The notes: a model not told the origin generated them from the letters alone. A DNA stretch of 64,000 bases from CAVSUR01 sp963731285 (GCA_963731285.1 CAVSUR010000014.1:868001-932000); one strand, 5' to 3'. Numbered from the stretch's first letter, positions 1 through 10,493 are shown. Numbers and translations are program-made.

Positions 1-146
1 TCCGGCGCGGAGCTGCGCGGCAGGGCCTGATTTGCCTGTCACGTCCCAGAGCGGAAGGCTTGGGCCAAGGTTACCGATCCGGTTCTCCCGGCTGCCCGCC
101 GCCAGCCGGGTCATGGCGCAGAATCAGGACAGGGGGTCGAGTGCGC

Positions 147-1493
147 ATGACGGGAGACGCGGAGCGCGCCGGGCGCCCCCGGCGTTACCGGCCGGCCCGG
201 TGGCTGAGCGCGGTAGCGATGACAGCGGTCTTCGCGGCCGCCTGGGCGGTCCCGGCGCTGGCCGCAGGATCGCACCGCGCCGGACCGAAGCCGGGCTCCC
301 AGCCAGCTGCGGCCAGCCGGGCGCCCCGCCATCAGGCTGGCCGCCCGCCCGGTCACCGGGCACCCCGGCGGGTACGGCGCGCACCAGCACCGGGATGGCG
401 CGTCGTGCTGCGGCTGACCGCAGCCAGTTCCCTCATGGCCAGCGTCGCCGCCTCCGGCCCCGGGAACGCATGGGCCGCAGGCGCCGCACCCGGGCGGGGG
501 CGGGCTTTCGACCCGATCATCGAGCACTGGGACGGCTCAGCCTGGCGGCCGGTGCTGCTCCCGGCCGCGATCGCCCGAAAATGGCGGCGGGCATACCCGT
601 TCAGCGTCTCCACGGCGTCCTCGGCCTCGGACTTCTGGGCCGTCAGCGAGGTTCTCGGCGAATACCTGCACTGGAACGGGCGGTCCTGGCACACCGGCCA
701 GCTGCCGGGCGGGAGCGCGGGGAGTCCGCTGGTGGTCAGCTCGCTGCTGCAGTTCGGCCGCGCTGACGTCTGGGCGTTCGGCGGTCATCTGGTCAGGCCG
801 CAGACCGGCGCCGCGGAGGCCCCCTACGTCGCCCACTTCAACGGCCGGCGCTGGCGGGCCGTCAGGCCGCCAGCCGGGCCGTCGGCCATCAGTGCCGTCA
901 GCGCCCGCTCACCCGATGACATCTGGGCGGTGCTCGGACGGCTGCCGCTGGTCACGTCGGGGCGGACGCTGCAGCGCAACGCGCTGGCGCACTGGAACGG
1001 GCACCGGTGGACCTCGATCCCGCTGCCCGCGACGCTGGCCTGCCGCGCCTTCGGTTCGCAGGCCGTACCCGCCGCGACGCTCACCAGCATCGTGGCCCTG
1101 TCCGACCGCAATGTCTGGGTTGGCGGCGGGATACCCAACGGCGCCCGGGGCCTGACCGAGATGGCGGCGCACTGGACCGGCGCCCGCTGGCGGGTCGTCA
1201 TGCTCCCGGCCTATGTCACGCCGGTTCTGTACGAGCTGACCAGCATGGTGCCGGACGGCAGCGGCGGAGCCTGGGCGGTGGCGACCAGCGCCGCGCTGAC
1301 CCGGTCGCGGCTGTGGCATCTGCACGGCGGCCGATGGGCCGGTCCGCTGCTGCTCAAGCCCTGCCTGCATGCCTGCGTGATGCCGGGCCTGGCCTGGGTG
1401 CCAGGGACCACGTCGGTATGGGCGGCCGGGGCGGCGGTGCACGGCAGCGGCGCGACCGGTCTCATGGCGGTGACGGGCCGGAGGCCGTCCTGA
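147..1493 (+). CDS. Secreted protein with Trp-rich propeller-like repeats
   Basis: About 448 residues if translation starts at ATG 147; GTG 141 is also possible, and both follow an AGGGGG tract at 131. A basic N-terminus followed by a hydrophobic stretch ending VPALAAG looks like a Sec signal peptide. The mature part repeats a pattern of HW-x-G-x-x-W (for example HWDGSAW, HWNGRSW, HFNGRRW, HWNGHRW, HWTGARW) alternating with DVWA, DIWAV and NVWVG. This is the look of an extracellular beta-propeller. No enzymatic motif is visible. It is not recognised as a named family, so its function is unknown. A lipoprotein gene lies convergent to it. Confidence 0.75.
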   Translation: MTGDAERAGRPRRYRPARWLSAVAMTAVFAAAWAVPALAAGSHRAGPKPGSQPAAASRAPRHQAGRPPGHRAPRRVRRAPAPGWRVVLRLTAASSLMASVAASGPGNAWAAGAAPGRGRAFDPIIEHWDGSAWRPVLLPAAIARKWRRAYPFSVSTASSASDFWAVSEVLGEYLHWNGRSWHTGQLPGGSAGSPLVVSSLLQFGRADVWAFGGHLVRPQTGAAEAPYVAHFNGRRWRAVRPPAGPSAISAVSARSPDDIWAVLGRLPLVTSGRTLQRNALAHWNGHRWTSIPLPATLACRAFGSQAVPAATLTSIVALSDRNVWVGGGIPNGARGLTEMAAHWTGARWRVVMLPAYVTPVLYELTSMVPDGSGGAWAVATSAALTRSRLWHLHGGRWAGPLLLKPCLHACVMPGLAWVPGTTSVWAAGAAVHGSGATGLMAVTGRRPS

Positions 1494-1549
1494 GGGCGGC
1501 CCCGTGCTGCGGCCAGTACCGCGCTGAGGCCAGTGCCGGGGCGCCGGGT

Positions 1550-2017
1550 TCAGGCAGGCGACGGCAGGATCGCCATGATCTCGCGGGATCCCTGTACGCA
1601 CGAGGAGGCGTGGCCGGTCTTCAGCACGACCGGGGTGCTGTAGCCATGGCAGGTCCAGCCGCCTACTCTCACCGGACCGCCGCCACCGTTGCCCGGCGCA
1701 TGACCAGAGGCGACGGCCCTGGCGTAGTTCTTCTCTACGCTCAGCGCCGTGGCGCAGGAGACGTGGCCGCGGCGTACCTGGATATGCACGAGCACGCCGG
1801 CGGCCGCACGAGCGGTCCCGCACGCGACCGCATGAGGGGCCGTGGCGCTGTGTGCCGCACTCCCGCCGCAGCCCGCTAGCAGCCCGATGGTGACGGCCGC
1901 CGCGCCCCACGCTGCGGCACGCGTCGGCGGGCCTGACTTGAGGGGCCGGCCGCGGCCCGCCGGGCCCGCTGCCCTGCCGGGACGGTGGTAGCCCGCCCTG
2001 CCTTTGCCGTCCGACAT
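1550..2017 (-). CDS. Putative lipoprotein of unknown function
   Basis: About 155 residues from the ATG at 2017 (an in-frame start at 2032 adds five residues). A long basic N-terminus of about 35 residues precedes a hydrophobic segment ending in a lipobox-like LLAGC, so lipid attachment at that Cys is likely. The mature part is short, has several Cys residues (VACGT, VSCAT, WTCHG, SSCVQ) that could form two disulfides, and no domain I recognise. It faces the upstream secreted protein gene convergently, with about 55 bases between stops. Confidence 0.6.
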   Translation of the reverse strand: MSDGKGRAGYHRPGRAAGPAGRGRPLKSGPPTRAAAWGAAAVTIGLLAGCGGSAAHSATAPHAVACGTARAAAGVLVHIQVRRGHVSCATALSVEKNYARAVASGHAPGNGGGGPVRVGGWTCHGYSTPVVLKTGHASSCVQGSREIMAILPSPA

Positions 2018-2036
2018 GGCGATGTCCCCCAACTCG

Positions 2037-2160
2037 ATTTCGCGCTCAGCCTGCCAGCTACGCTGCGGCGCTGCGGGCTGCTTCCTGCGCAGCGCACGTG
2101 TATCACCATTTCGCGTTCAGCCTGCCAGCTACGCTGCGGCGCTGCGGGCTGCTTCCTGCG
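2037..2160. repeat. 53-bp direct repeat, two copies
   Basis: Positions 2037-2089 and 2108-2160 are identical except one base (C at 2045, T at 2116), so copies start 71 bases apart with an 18-base unique spacer. Each contains CTGCCAGCTACGCTGCGGCG. The pair lies between the lipoprotein start and the decayed MarR gene, where an intact regulator would have its N-terminal codons or promoter. It looks like a local duplication, and no transposase or terminal inverted repeat is visible. Confidence 0.85.
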
Positions 2161-2166
2161 TGCAGT

Positions 2167-2453
2167 ATGACCGCGGATTTTATTGACCCGGGCGCGGTCT
2201 CCCGGCTCGTCGACCGGCTCACCGCCAAGGGCCTGACCCGCTCCGCCGACCCGGACTCACGCCGGCGCCTCCAGCTCAGCCTGACCAGGCCCGGGCGGAC
2301 CTGGTCCCCGCCTTAATCCGGATCGCCGACCGCAACGACGCCGCCTACTTCAGCTCGCTCTCCCCAGCCGAGCGCGCGGTCCTGATCCGGTTGCTCCGCC
2401 AGCTTTTCCCGTCCACCCCATCCGGAAAGGAAGCGGAGCCCTCCCATGACTGA
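2167..2453 (+). pseudogene. MarR-family regulator remnant, truncated and frameshifted
   Basis: The reading frame from about 2167 encodes a winged-helix MarR fragment (GAVSRLVDRLTAKGLTRS, then DSRRRLQLSLT). It stops prematurely at about 2316. The expected C-terminal part (ADLVPALIRIADRNDAAYF, then SPAERAVLIRLLRQL) continues in the frame one base back and ends at TGA 2451-2453, overlapping the next ATG. A missing base in the CCCGGG stretch near 2290-2295 would restore one frame. The N-terminal dimerisation helices are absent, so it is truncated as well as shifted. It probably once controlled the downstream SRPBCC gene. Confidence 0.75.
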
Positions 2454-2859
2454 CACCGCACCCGCCCGCTCCCTCACCAAGTCCGTGACCATCGGCCGGC
2501 CCGCATCCGATGTTCACCAGTATCTGGCCGACGCGCGGAACTGGCCGCAGTGGTCGGTCGTCAACGTGCTCGCCCTCGAGTCCAGCGACGACCCCGCCTG
2601 GTGGCAGATGGCCACCCGGCGCGGACCGGGCCAGCTGCGCATCCGGGCTGATGCCGCCACCGGGCTGCTGGACCACGACTTCCGCGACCCGCAGGCCTCC
2701 TGGACCGTCCCCGCCCGCGTCGTCCCCGATGGCCGCGGCGCCGGCTTCCTCCGCACCCTTTTCCAGCCCGCTGCCCTCGATGACGACGAATTCGACCGCC
2801 AGGCCGCCCTCCTCGACACCGAGCTGGCCACGCTCAAGAAAATTCTCGAGAACCGCTGA
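2446..2859 (+). CDS. SRPBCC/START-like domain protein
   Basis: 137 residues. The pattern KSVTIGRPASDVHQYLADARNWPQW near the N-terminus is typical of SRPBCC (polyketide cyclase/AHSA1-like) proteins, in which a helix-grip fold binds a hydrophobic ligand. A C-terminal helix (DRQAALLDTELATLKKIL) completes the fold. The substrate cannot be inferred. Its ATG overlaps the stop of the MarR remnant, and the MarR-SRPBCC pairing is common in actinobacteria. Confidence 0.7.
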   Translation: MTDTAPARSLTKSVTIGRPASDVHQYLADARNWPQWSVVNVLALESSDDPAWWQMATRRGPGQLRIRADAATGLLDHDFRDPQASWTVPARVVPDGRGAGFLRTLFQPAALDDDEFDRQAALLDTELATLKKILENR

Positions 2860-2966
2860 CAGATCCCGGCGACAGCACCACCGTCCGGGTCTCCGGGGCC
2901 GGCCCTGGCGGCCAGCTGGCAGGCGCCTGCCCGGCCGGCGTCCGGTGCCAGGCTAGGTTCAGTATG

Positions 2967-3002
2967 TTTGCATAAGTTCTTGTTTCTATGCATAATCATG
3001 CA
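2967..3002 (+). promoter_or_regulatory. ARG box operator/promoter region of argC
   Basis: TGCATAATCATGCA at 2989-3002 is an inverted repeat (TGCAT, 4 bases, ATGCA) that matches the ArgR operator pattern as I know it from Streptomyces and enteric bacteria. A second half-like site, TTTGCATAA, sits at 2967-2975, about two helical turns upstream, which fits hexameric ArgR binding paired boxes. The stretch is conspicuously AT-rich against its surroundings and lies 40-75 bases before the argC start. ArgR is encoded in the same operon, so arginine-dependent autoregulation is likely. Confidence 0.75.
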
Positions 3003-3042
3003 GAAGAACGGGCACCGGTCAGCAGCAGATTCGGAGGGGCAG

Positions 3043-4188
3043 ATGGGAGCGCGGGTTGCGGTCGCCGGTGCAAGCGGCTACGCCGGCGGCGAGTTGCTGC
3101 GGATCCTGGCCGGCCATCCGGACTTCGAGCTGGCCGCGGTGACGGCAGGGAGCAGCGCGGGCAAGACCGTAGGCGAAGTGCACCCGCACCTGGCAGGCTC
3201 GGCCACGCTCGCAGGAATGGTCCTCGGTGCCGTCGGGACGGAGGCCAGCACAGGCTGCGACCTGGTCTTCCTTGCCCTCCCGGCCGGACAGTCCGGGCCG
3301 GCTGCCCGGCAGATCCCCGCCCATACCGCGGTGGTGGACCTGGGGCCGGACTTCCGGCTGGCCGACAGCGCGGCCTGGGGCCGGCATTACCCGGGGGAGC
3401 ACGCGGGCTGGTGGCCGTGCGGCCTGCCGGAACTGCCGGGGGCGCGCGAGCGGATCCGCTCGGCCCGCCGGGTGGCCGTGCCCGGCTGCTACGCGACGGC
3501 GGCGATACTCGCCCTGACCCCGGTGGTCGCCGCGGAGCTGGCCAGCCCGGCCGACGTGGTGGTGGCGGCCGTCTCGGGCACCTCAGGCGCCGGGCGGTCG
3601 CTGCGCACCGACCTGCTGGCCAGCGAGGTCATGGGGGCCGTGTCCGCGTACGCCGCGGCCGGCGCGCACCGGCACACCCCGGAGATCGAGCAGGCCCTCG
3701 ACACCATGGCCGGAACTGGGGCCGCCGGGGCCGCATCCGCCGGAACCGGGCTTGCCGGGACGGCACATGCCGGGACCGGATCCGGAAGCGGGCTCGCGGG
3801 GGCGCTGGCCGGGACGGGCTTGGCGCGGGTCTCGTTCACCCCCGTGCTGGCGCCGATGCCGCGCGGCATCCTCGCCACCTGCACGGCGCGGCTGTCCGAC
3901 CCGGCAGTGAGCACTGCGGTGCTGCGCGCCGCGGTCGCCGACGCTTACGCCGCCCACCCGTTCGTCTGCCTGCTGCCCGAGGGCCGCTGGCCGACCACCG
4001 CGGCGGTGGCGGGCTCCAACGGCGTTCACCTACAGGCCGCCGCCGACCCGCGGGCGGGCCGGGCGGTGATCGTGGCCGCCATCGACAACCTCGGCAAGGG
4101 TGCCGCCGGACAGGCCGTGCAGAACGCCAACCTGATGCTCGGCCTGCCCGAGATAGCCGGCCTGAGCGGCTGCGGGGTGGCGCCGTGA
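3043..4188 (+). CDS. argC: N-acetyl-gamma-glutamyl-phosphate reductase
   Basis: 381 residues. It reduces N-acetylglutamyl phosphate to the semialdehyde with NADPH, the third step of arginine synthesis. ATG 3043 is chosen because GGAGGGG lies at 3033-3039 and the Rossmann glycine motif (VAVAGASGYAGGELLR) follows directly. The catalytic Cys is C149 in VPGCYATA. HRHTPEIEQAL and TPVLAPMPRGI are family motifs. Residues about 223-265 between those two motifs are an Ala/Gly/Thr-rich low-complexity insert that normal ArgC lacks. First gene of the arg operon, with a GTGA overlap into argJ. Confidence 0.95.
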   Translation: MGARVAVAGASGYAGGELLRILAGHPDFELAAVTAGSSAGKTVGEVHPHLAGSATLAGMVLGAVGTEASTGCDLVFLALPAGQSGPAARQIPAHTAVVDLGPDFRLADSAAWGRHYPGEHAGWWPCGLPELPGARERIRSARRVAVPGCYATAAILALTPVVAAELASPADVVVAAVSGTSGAGRSLRTDLLASEVMGAVSAYAAAGAHRHTPEIEQALDTMAGTGAAGAASAGTGLAGTAHAGTGSGSGLAGALAGTGLARVSFTPVLAPMPRGILATCTARLSDPAVSTAVLRAAVADAYAAHPFVCLLPEGRWPTTAAVAGSNGVHLQAAADPRAGRAVIVAAIDNLGKGAAGQAVQNANLMLGLPEIAGLSGCGVAP

Positions 4189-5336
4189 GCGTCACCGCGC
4201 CACGGGGATTCCGGGCCGCGGGCGTGGCCGCGGGCATCAAGAGCAGCGGTGACCCGGACGTGGCCGTCGTGCTCAACGACGGGCCGTCGCTAGCCGCGGC
4301 CGGGGTGTTCACCGCCAACCGGGTGAAGGCGGCCCCGGTGCTGTGGACCCAGCAGGTCGTGCGCGGCGGCCGGGTCCGCGCCGTGGTGCTCAACTCCGGC
4401 GGCGCGAACGCCTGCACCGGCCCGGACGGCTTCGCTGACGCCCACTACACCGCTGAGCACCTGGCCGCCCGGCTATCCGGCTCGGCCGGCGAGGTCGCGG
4501 TCTGCTCGACCGGCCTGATCGGCGGCCGGCTGCCAATGGACAGGTTGCTGCCGGGCGTGGCGGCCGCGGTGGCGGCCGCTGACGCGGGCGGCAGCCAGGC
4601 CGCCGCCGACGCGATCCGCACCACTGACACGGTCGCCAAGACCTGCGCGCTGGCCGGGGACGGCTACCTGATCGGCGGGATGGCCAAGGGCGCGGCCATG
4701 CTCGCGCCCGCCCTGGCCACCATGCTGGTCGTGCTCACCACCGACGCCAGCCTGCCGGCTGCCGAGCTGGACGCCAGCCTGCGCGCCGCCGTGGCGGCGA
4801 CCTTCGACCGGCTCGACACCGACGGCTGCATGTCGACCAACGACACCGTGCTGCTGCTGGCCAGCGGCGCGGCGCAGGTGACGCCCGGCCCCGCCGCGTT
4901 CACCGGTCTGCTGACCGCCGTCTGCGCCGACCTGGCCGGGCAGATGCAGCGCGACGCCGAGGGCGCCAGCAAGGCGATCACGATCGAGGTGACCGGCGCG
5001 GCCACCGAGGACGAGGCCGTTGACGTGGGCCGGGCGATCGCCCGGTGCAGCCTGCTCAAGTGCGCGATCGCCGGCCAGGATCCGAACTGGGGCCGGGTGC
5101 TGGCCGCCATCGGCACCACCAGCGCCACGTTCGAGCCCGATAAGCTCGCGGTCGCGATCAACGGGGTGTGGGTCTGCCGCAACGGCTACGCCGCCGATGA
5201 CAGGTCCGCGGTTGACCTGTCACCGCGCGCCGTCACCATCACCGCCGATCTCCAGGCCGGGTCCGCCGCGGCCACGATCTGGACCAGTGACCTGACTGCC
5301 GAGTACGTGCACCTGAACTCGGACTACCCGACATGA
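4185..5336 (+). CDS. argJ: Bifunctional ornithine acetyltransferase/N-acetylglutamate synthase
   Basis: 383 residues, normal length. It transfers acetyl from N-acetylornithine to glutamate, recycling the acetyl group, and in the bifunctional form also uses acetyl-CoA. GTG 4185 overlaps the argC stop by four bases. The autoproteolysis site is at Ala-Thr in APALATMLVVLTTD, making T179 the N-terminal nucleophile of the beta chain. NSGGANACTG, CSTGLIG, DGCMSTNDT and GQDPNWGRVLAAIG are conserved blocks. Whether it also does the acetyl-CoA step cannot be told from sequence; no separate argA is visible in this window. Confidence 0.95.
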   Translation: MSVTAPRGFRAAGVAAGIKSSGDPDVAVVLNDGPSLAAAGVFTANRVKAAPVLWTQQVVRGGRVRAVVLNSGGANACTGPDGFADAHYTAEHLAARLSGSAGEVAVCSTGLIGGRLPMDRLLPGVAAAVAAADAGGSQAAADAIRTTDTVAKTCALAGDGYLIGGMAKGAAMLAPALATMLVVLTTDASLPAAELDASLRAAVAATFDRLDTDGCMSTNDTVLLLASGAAQVTPGPAAFTGLLTAVCADLAGQMQRDAEGASKAITIEVTGAATEDEAVDVGRAIARCSLLKCAIAGQDPNWGRVLAAIGTTSATFEPDKLAVAINGVWVCRNGYAADDRSAVDLSPRAVTITADLQAGSAAATIWTSDLTAEYVHLNSDYPT

Positions 5337-6375
5337 CGCTTCCCGCCGCGAGCAGCGCCGTGCAGGCCGGGCAGGATGCGCTGGCCAAGGCGGCCACGCT
5401 GATCGAGGCGCTGCCGTGGCTTGAGCGCTTCCATGGCCGGACCGTCGTGGTCAAGCTCGGCGGCAACGCGATGACCGACGAGGCGCTGCTCGCGGCGTTC
5501 GCGCAGGACATGGTGTTCCTGCGGTACGCCGGGCTGCGGCCGGTCGTGGTGCACGGCGGCGGCCCGCAGATCTCCGCGCACCTGGACAAGCTCGGCCTGC
5601 CGGTCGAGTTCCGGGCCGGGCTGCGGGTCACCACCCCGGAGACCATGGACATTGTCCGGATGGTCCTCACCGGCCAGGTGAACAGGGAAGTCGTCGGGCT
5701 GATCAACCAGCATGGCCCGTTCGCGGTCGGCATGTCCGGCGAGGACGCGCACCTGCTGACGGCCAGCCGGGCGCAGGCCATCGTGGACGGCGAGGTGGTC
5801 GACCTCGGCCAGGTCGGGCGGATCGAGGACGTGAATCCCGGCGCGGTCGCCGCGCTGCTCGCCGACGGCCGCATCCCGGTGATCTCCACTGTGGCCCGCG
5901 GCACCGCCGGCGAGATCTACAACGTCAACGCCGACACCGCCGCGGCCGCGCTGGCGGTGGCGCTGGAGGCCGCGAAGCTCGTGCTGCTGACCGACGTCGC
6001 CGGCCTGTACGCGGACTGGCCGGGCCCAGCCGCGGCGGGCAGTACGGGCGCAGCCGGCGGTGCCGGTCCCGCCGGGCCCAGGGTCATCAGTCAGCTGACC
6101 GCGGCGCAGCTCGCGGACCTGCTGCCCGGCCTGTCCGATGGGATGATCCCGAAGATGGAGGCGTGCCTGACCGCGGTCAGCGGCGGGGTGCCGCAGGCGC
6201 ACGTGCTGGACGGCAGGCAGCTGCACGCGGTGCTGCTGGAGATCTTCACCGATTCGGGCATCGGCACGATGGTCGTGCCGGGCGGTGCCGTTCCTGGCGG
6301 TGCCGTTCCTGGTAGTGCTGTTCGTGACGGTGCGGCGCGGGCCGCAGGCCCGGCCGCGGCAGGAAAGGCGGGAAC

Positions 6376-6379
<4 letters not shown>
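5333..6379 (+). CDS. argB: Acetylglutamate kinase
   Basis: 348 residues, about 45 longer than usual. It phosphorylates N-acetylglutamate and is normally the arginine-feedback-inhibited step. The ATG overlaps the argJ stop (ATGA). Amino-acid-kinase motifs are present: VVKLGGNAM, VVVHGGGPQI, then INVNADTAAAALA and SDGMIPKMEACL. Two low-complexity additions stand out: a Gly/Ala-rich insert after LYADWP (about 6021-6081) and a C-terminal tail in which a VPGGA-type unit is repeated, with GGTGCCGTTCCTGG recurring in DNA near 6280-6313. The core looks intact. Confidence 0.95.
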
Positions 6380-7580
<1,201 letters not shown>

Positions 7581-7584
<4 letters not shown>

Positions 7585-8621
7585 CCGGGCCCGCAGGCAC
7601 CGGCCCGGCGATTGCCCGGCCGGCCAGCCAGGGAGCAGCCAGGCCGCGGCACTTCCTGCGCGACGACGACCTGTCCCCGGTGCAGCAGGCCCAGGTGCTC
7701 GGCCTCGCGGCCCGGCTGAAGGCCGACCCGGTGGGCTGGCAGCCGCTGGCCGGGCCGCGCAGCGTCGCGCTGATCTTCGACAAGCCGTCGCTGCGCACCC
7801 GGGTGTCGTTCGAGGCCGGCGTGGCCGAGCTCGGCGGCCACCCGCTGGTCATCGACGCGCATACCACGCACTTTGGCCGGGGCGAGACGATCGAGGACGC
7901 CGCCCGGGTCCTCAGTCGGCAGGTCTGCGCCGTGGTGTGGCGGACATTCGGCCAGGACCGGATCGCCGGCCTGGCCGCGGCCAGCACGGTGCCGGTGGTC
8001 AACGGGCTGACCGACCAGTTCCACCCGTGCCAGGTACTCGCCGACCTGCAGACGATCGCTGAGGCCCGCGGCGGGCTGGCTGGCATGACGCTGGCCTTCC
8101 TCGGCGACGGGTCGAGCAACATGGCGCACTCCTACCTGCTCGGCGGGGCCACGGCCGGGCTGCACGTGCGGATCTGCGCGCCGGAGCGGTTCTGGCCGGA
8201 CGAGCAGGTGCTGGCGGACGCCGCCGCGATCGCGGCCGGCACCGGCGGCTCGGTGAGCGTCTCCGCCGACGCTGCGCAGGCCTGCAAGGACGCCGACGTG
8301 CTGGCCACCGACGTGTGGACGTCGATGGGGCAAGAAGGCCAGGAGGGCGACCGGATCGCCGCGATGGCCGCCTACCGGCTCGATGCGGCCAAGCTCGCGG
8401 TCGCGGCCGGGCACTGCCAGGTGCTGCACTGCCTGCCCGCCCACCGCGGCGAGGAGATCGCCGCCGAGGTGATCGACGGCCCGGCCAGCCTGGTGTGGGA
8501 TCAGGCCGAGAACCGGCGGCACGCGCAGAAGGCGCTGCTGACCTGGCTGCTCGGCGCGGTGCCCGCGGCTGATCAGCCGCCCGCGGCGCCGACCGGGCCG
8601 GGCCGGGGAGCGGTGTCATGA
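7581..8621 (+). CDS. argF: Ornithine carbamoyltransferase
   Basis: 346 residues. It makes citrulline from ornithine and carbamoyl phosphate. ATG 7581 overlaps the argD stop. The carbamoyl-phosphate site SLRTR starts at residue 70, HPCQ is the second phosphate-site motif, and HCLPAHRG near residue 283 is the ornithine-loop Cys block. The first 25 residues or so are an Ala/Gly/Pro-rich extension before the usual HFLRDDDLS. A carAB pair to supply carbamoyl phosphate is not in this window. Confidence 0.95.
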
Positions 8622-9202
8622 CCGGCGCCACCCCGATGACCAAGGCGGCCAGGCACGCGCAGATCGCCGCGATCCTGGCCGAGCCGGCCGCCCCGGTCCG
8701 CTCGCAAGAAGAGCTGGCCGACCGCCTCCTGCGCCGGGGGGTGCGCGTCACCCAGGCCACGCTGTCCCGTGACCTGGAAGAACTCGGAGCCGTGCGGCTG
8801 CGCGGGCCTGGTGGCGTGCTGCGCTACGCGCTGCCGGACGAGCCCGGCGGCCCGGGCTCTCGCCCCGGCGGAGTGGCGGCCGGGACCGGGAGCGCCGCGG
8901 GGGGCGGCTCCGGGCTGGATGGCGCCGACGCGGAAGACTCGTCGCGGCTGGCCCGGGTGGCCGGCGAGCTGCTGCTCGCCGCCGAGGCCAGCGCCAACCT
9001 GGTCGTGCTGCGCACCCCGGCGGGTGCGGCGCAGTTCCTGGCCTCGGTGCTGGATCACGCGGCCTGGCCGTCGATCCTCGGCACGGTGGCCGGGGACGAC
9101 ACCGTCCTGATCATTGCCCGCGACCCGGCCGGCGGCCAGGACCTGGCCGATGCGCTGCTGCGGCTGGCCGAGCGGCGGGCGCACGCCGGGACACGGTCCT
9201 GA
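8618..9202 (+). CDS. argR: Arginine repressor
   Basis: 194 residues, longer than the usual 150-170. The N-terminal winged helix is recognised by SQEELADRLLRRGVRVTQ and ATLSRDLEELGAV. The C-terminal hexamerisation and arginine-binding domain contains VVLRTPAGAAQFLASVLDH and GTVAGDDTVLIIARD. The two are joined by a Gly/Ser-rich linker of about 35 residues, longer than normal. ATG 8618 overlaps the argF stop. It probably binds the ARG box at 2989-3002, closing a feedback loop on its own operon. Confidence 0.95.
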   Translation: MTGATPMTKAARHAQIAAILAEPAAPVRSQEELADRLLRRGVRVTQATLSRDLEELGAVRLRGPGGVLRYALPDEPGGPGSRPGGVAAGTGSAAGGGSGLDGADAEDSSRLARVAGELLLAAEASANLVVLRTPAGAAQFLASVLDHAAWPSILGTVAGDDTVLIIARDPAGGQDLADALLRLAERRAHAGTRS

Positions 9203-9290
9203 GCCGGGCCGCCGGGCGCTGGCCCAGGCCCGGGGCGTGAGCCCGGGCGGCGGAGAGATTTGCGGGAAATCGAGCATTGAGGAGATCGAC

Positions 9291-10493
9291 GTGACCGAGA
9301 AAATCGTGCTGGCCTACTCGGGCGGCCTGGACACCTCCGTGGCCATCGGCTGGATCGCCGAGCGGACCGGGGCGCAGGTGGTGGCCCTGGCCGTCGACGT
9401 CGGCCAGGGCGGCGAGGACCTGGAGACGATCAGGGCCCGGGCGCTGGCCTGCGGGGCGGCGGAGGCTGAGGTGATCGACGCGCGGGACGAGTTCGCCGCC
9501 GGCTACTGCATGCCGGCGCTGCGGGCGAACGCGCTCTACCAAGACCGTTACCCGCTGGTGTCGGCGCTATCCCGGCCGCTGATCGTGGCCCACCTGGCCC
9601 GGGTCGCGCGCGAGACCGGCGCGACCATGGCCGCGCACGGCTGCACCGGCAAGGGCAACGACCAGGTCAGGTTCGAGGTGGGAATGGCCGCCCTGGCGCC
9701 GGAGGTGACGGTGTTCGCGCCGGTCCGCGATTCGGGCATGACCAGGGACAAGGCCATCGCGTTCGCGGCCGAGCGGTCGCTGCCGATCAGCGTGACCTCC
9801 CGCTCGCCGTACTCGATCGACCAGAACGTCTGGGGCCGCAGCTGTGAGACCGGCCACCTGGAGGACATCTGGGAGGCCCCGCACGACGACGTCTGGGGCT
9901 ACACCGCCGACCCGTCGGCCGGGCGCGAGCCGGACGAGGTGATCATCAGCTTCACGGCCGGCGTCCCGGTCGCGCTGGACGGCCGCCCGCTGTCACCGCT
10001 GCAGATCATCACCGAGCTGAACGCGCTCGCCGGGGTGCACGGGGTCGGCCGGATCGACCTGGTCGAGGACCGGCTGGTCGGGATCAAGAGCCGGGAGATC
10101 TACGAGGCGCCCGGCGCGATCGCGCTGATCACCGCGCACGCCGAGCTGGAGAACGTGTGCCTGGAGCGGGACCTGGCCCGGTTCAAGCGGCAGGCCGAAC
10201 AGCGCTGGACCGAGCTGGTCTACGACGGGCTGTGGTTCTCGCCGCTGCGGTACTCGCTCGATGCGTTCATGGCGCAGGCATCCAAGCCGGTCACCGGCGA
10301 CGTCCGGGTCCGGCTGCACGGCGGCCGCGCGGTGGTCACCGGCCGCCGCAGCCCGGCGTCGCTGTACCAGTACGAGCTGGCCACCTATGACACTGGCGAT
10401 GAGTTCGACCAGGGGCTGGCCAAGGGATTCGTCGAGCTGTTCGGCCTGCCCAGCAAGATCGCCGCCGACCGGGACCGCCGGGTGGCAAGCTGA
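9291..10493 (+). CDS. argG: Argininosuccinate synthase
   Basis: 400 residues. It condenses citrulline and aspartate with ATP. GTG 9291 is chosen because GAGGAGA lies at 9279-9285 and VLAYSGGLDTS, the PP-loop nucleotide motif, begins at about residue 6. GCTGKGNDQVRFE, SPYSIDQNVWGRSCE and KSREIYEAPGA are family blocks. An 88-base gap separates it from argR, so it may have extra local transcription, although no clear promoter is visible in the gap. Confidence 0.95.
   Translation: MTEKIVLAYSGGLDTSVAIGWIAERTGAQVVALAVDVGQGGEDLETIRARALACGAAEAEVIDARDEFAAGYCMPALRANALYQDRYPLVSALSRPLIVAHLARVARETGATMAAHGCTGKGNDQVRFEVGMAALAPEVTVFAPVRDSGMTRDKAIAFAAERSLPISVTSRSPYSIDQNVWGRSCETGHLEDIWEAPHDDVWGYTADPSAGREPDEVIISFTAGVPVALDGRPLSPLQIITELNALAGVHGVGRIDLVEDRLVGIKSREIYEAPGAIALITAHAELENVCLERDLARFKRQAEQRWTELVYDGLWFSPLRYSLDAFMAQASKPVTGDVRVRLHGGRAVVTGRRSPASLYQYELATYDTGDEFDQGLAKGFVELFGLPSKIAADRDRRVAS

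Noticed and set aside
2037..2160. Insertion-sequence ends
   Set aside because: The repeats are direct and not inverted, and there is no transposase between or near them.
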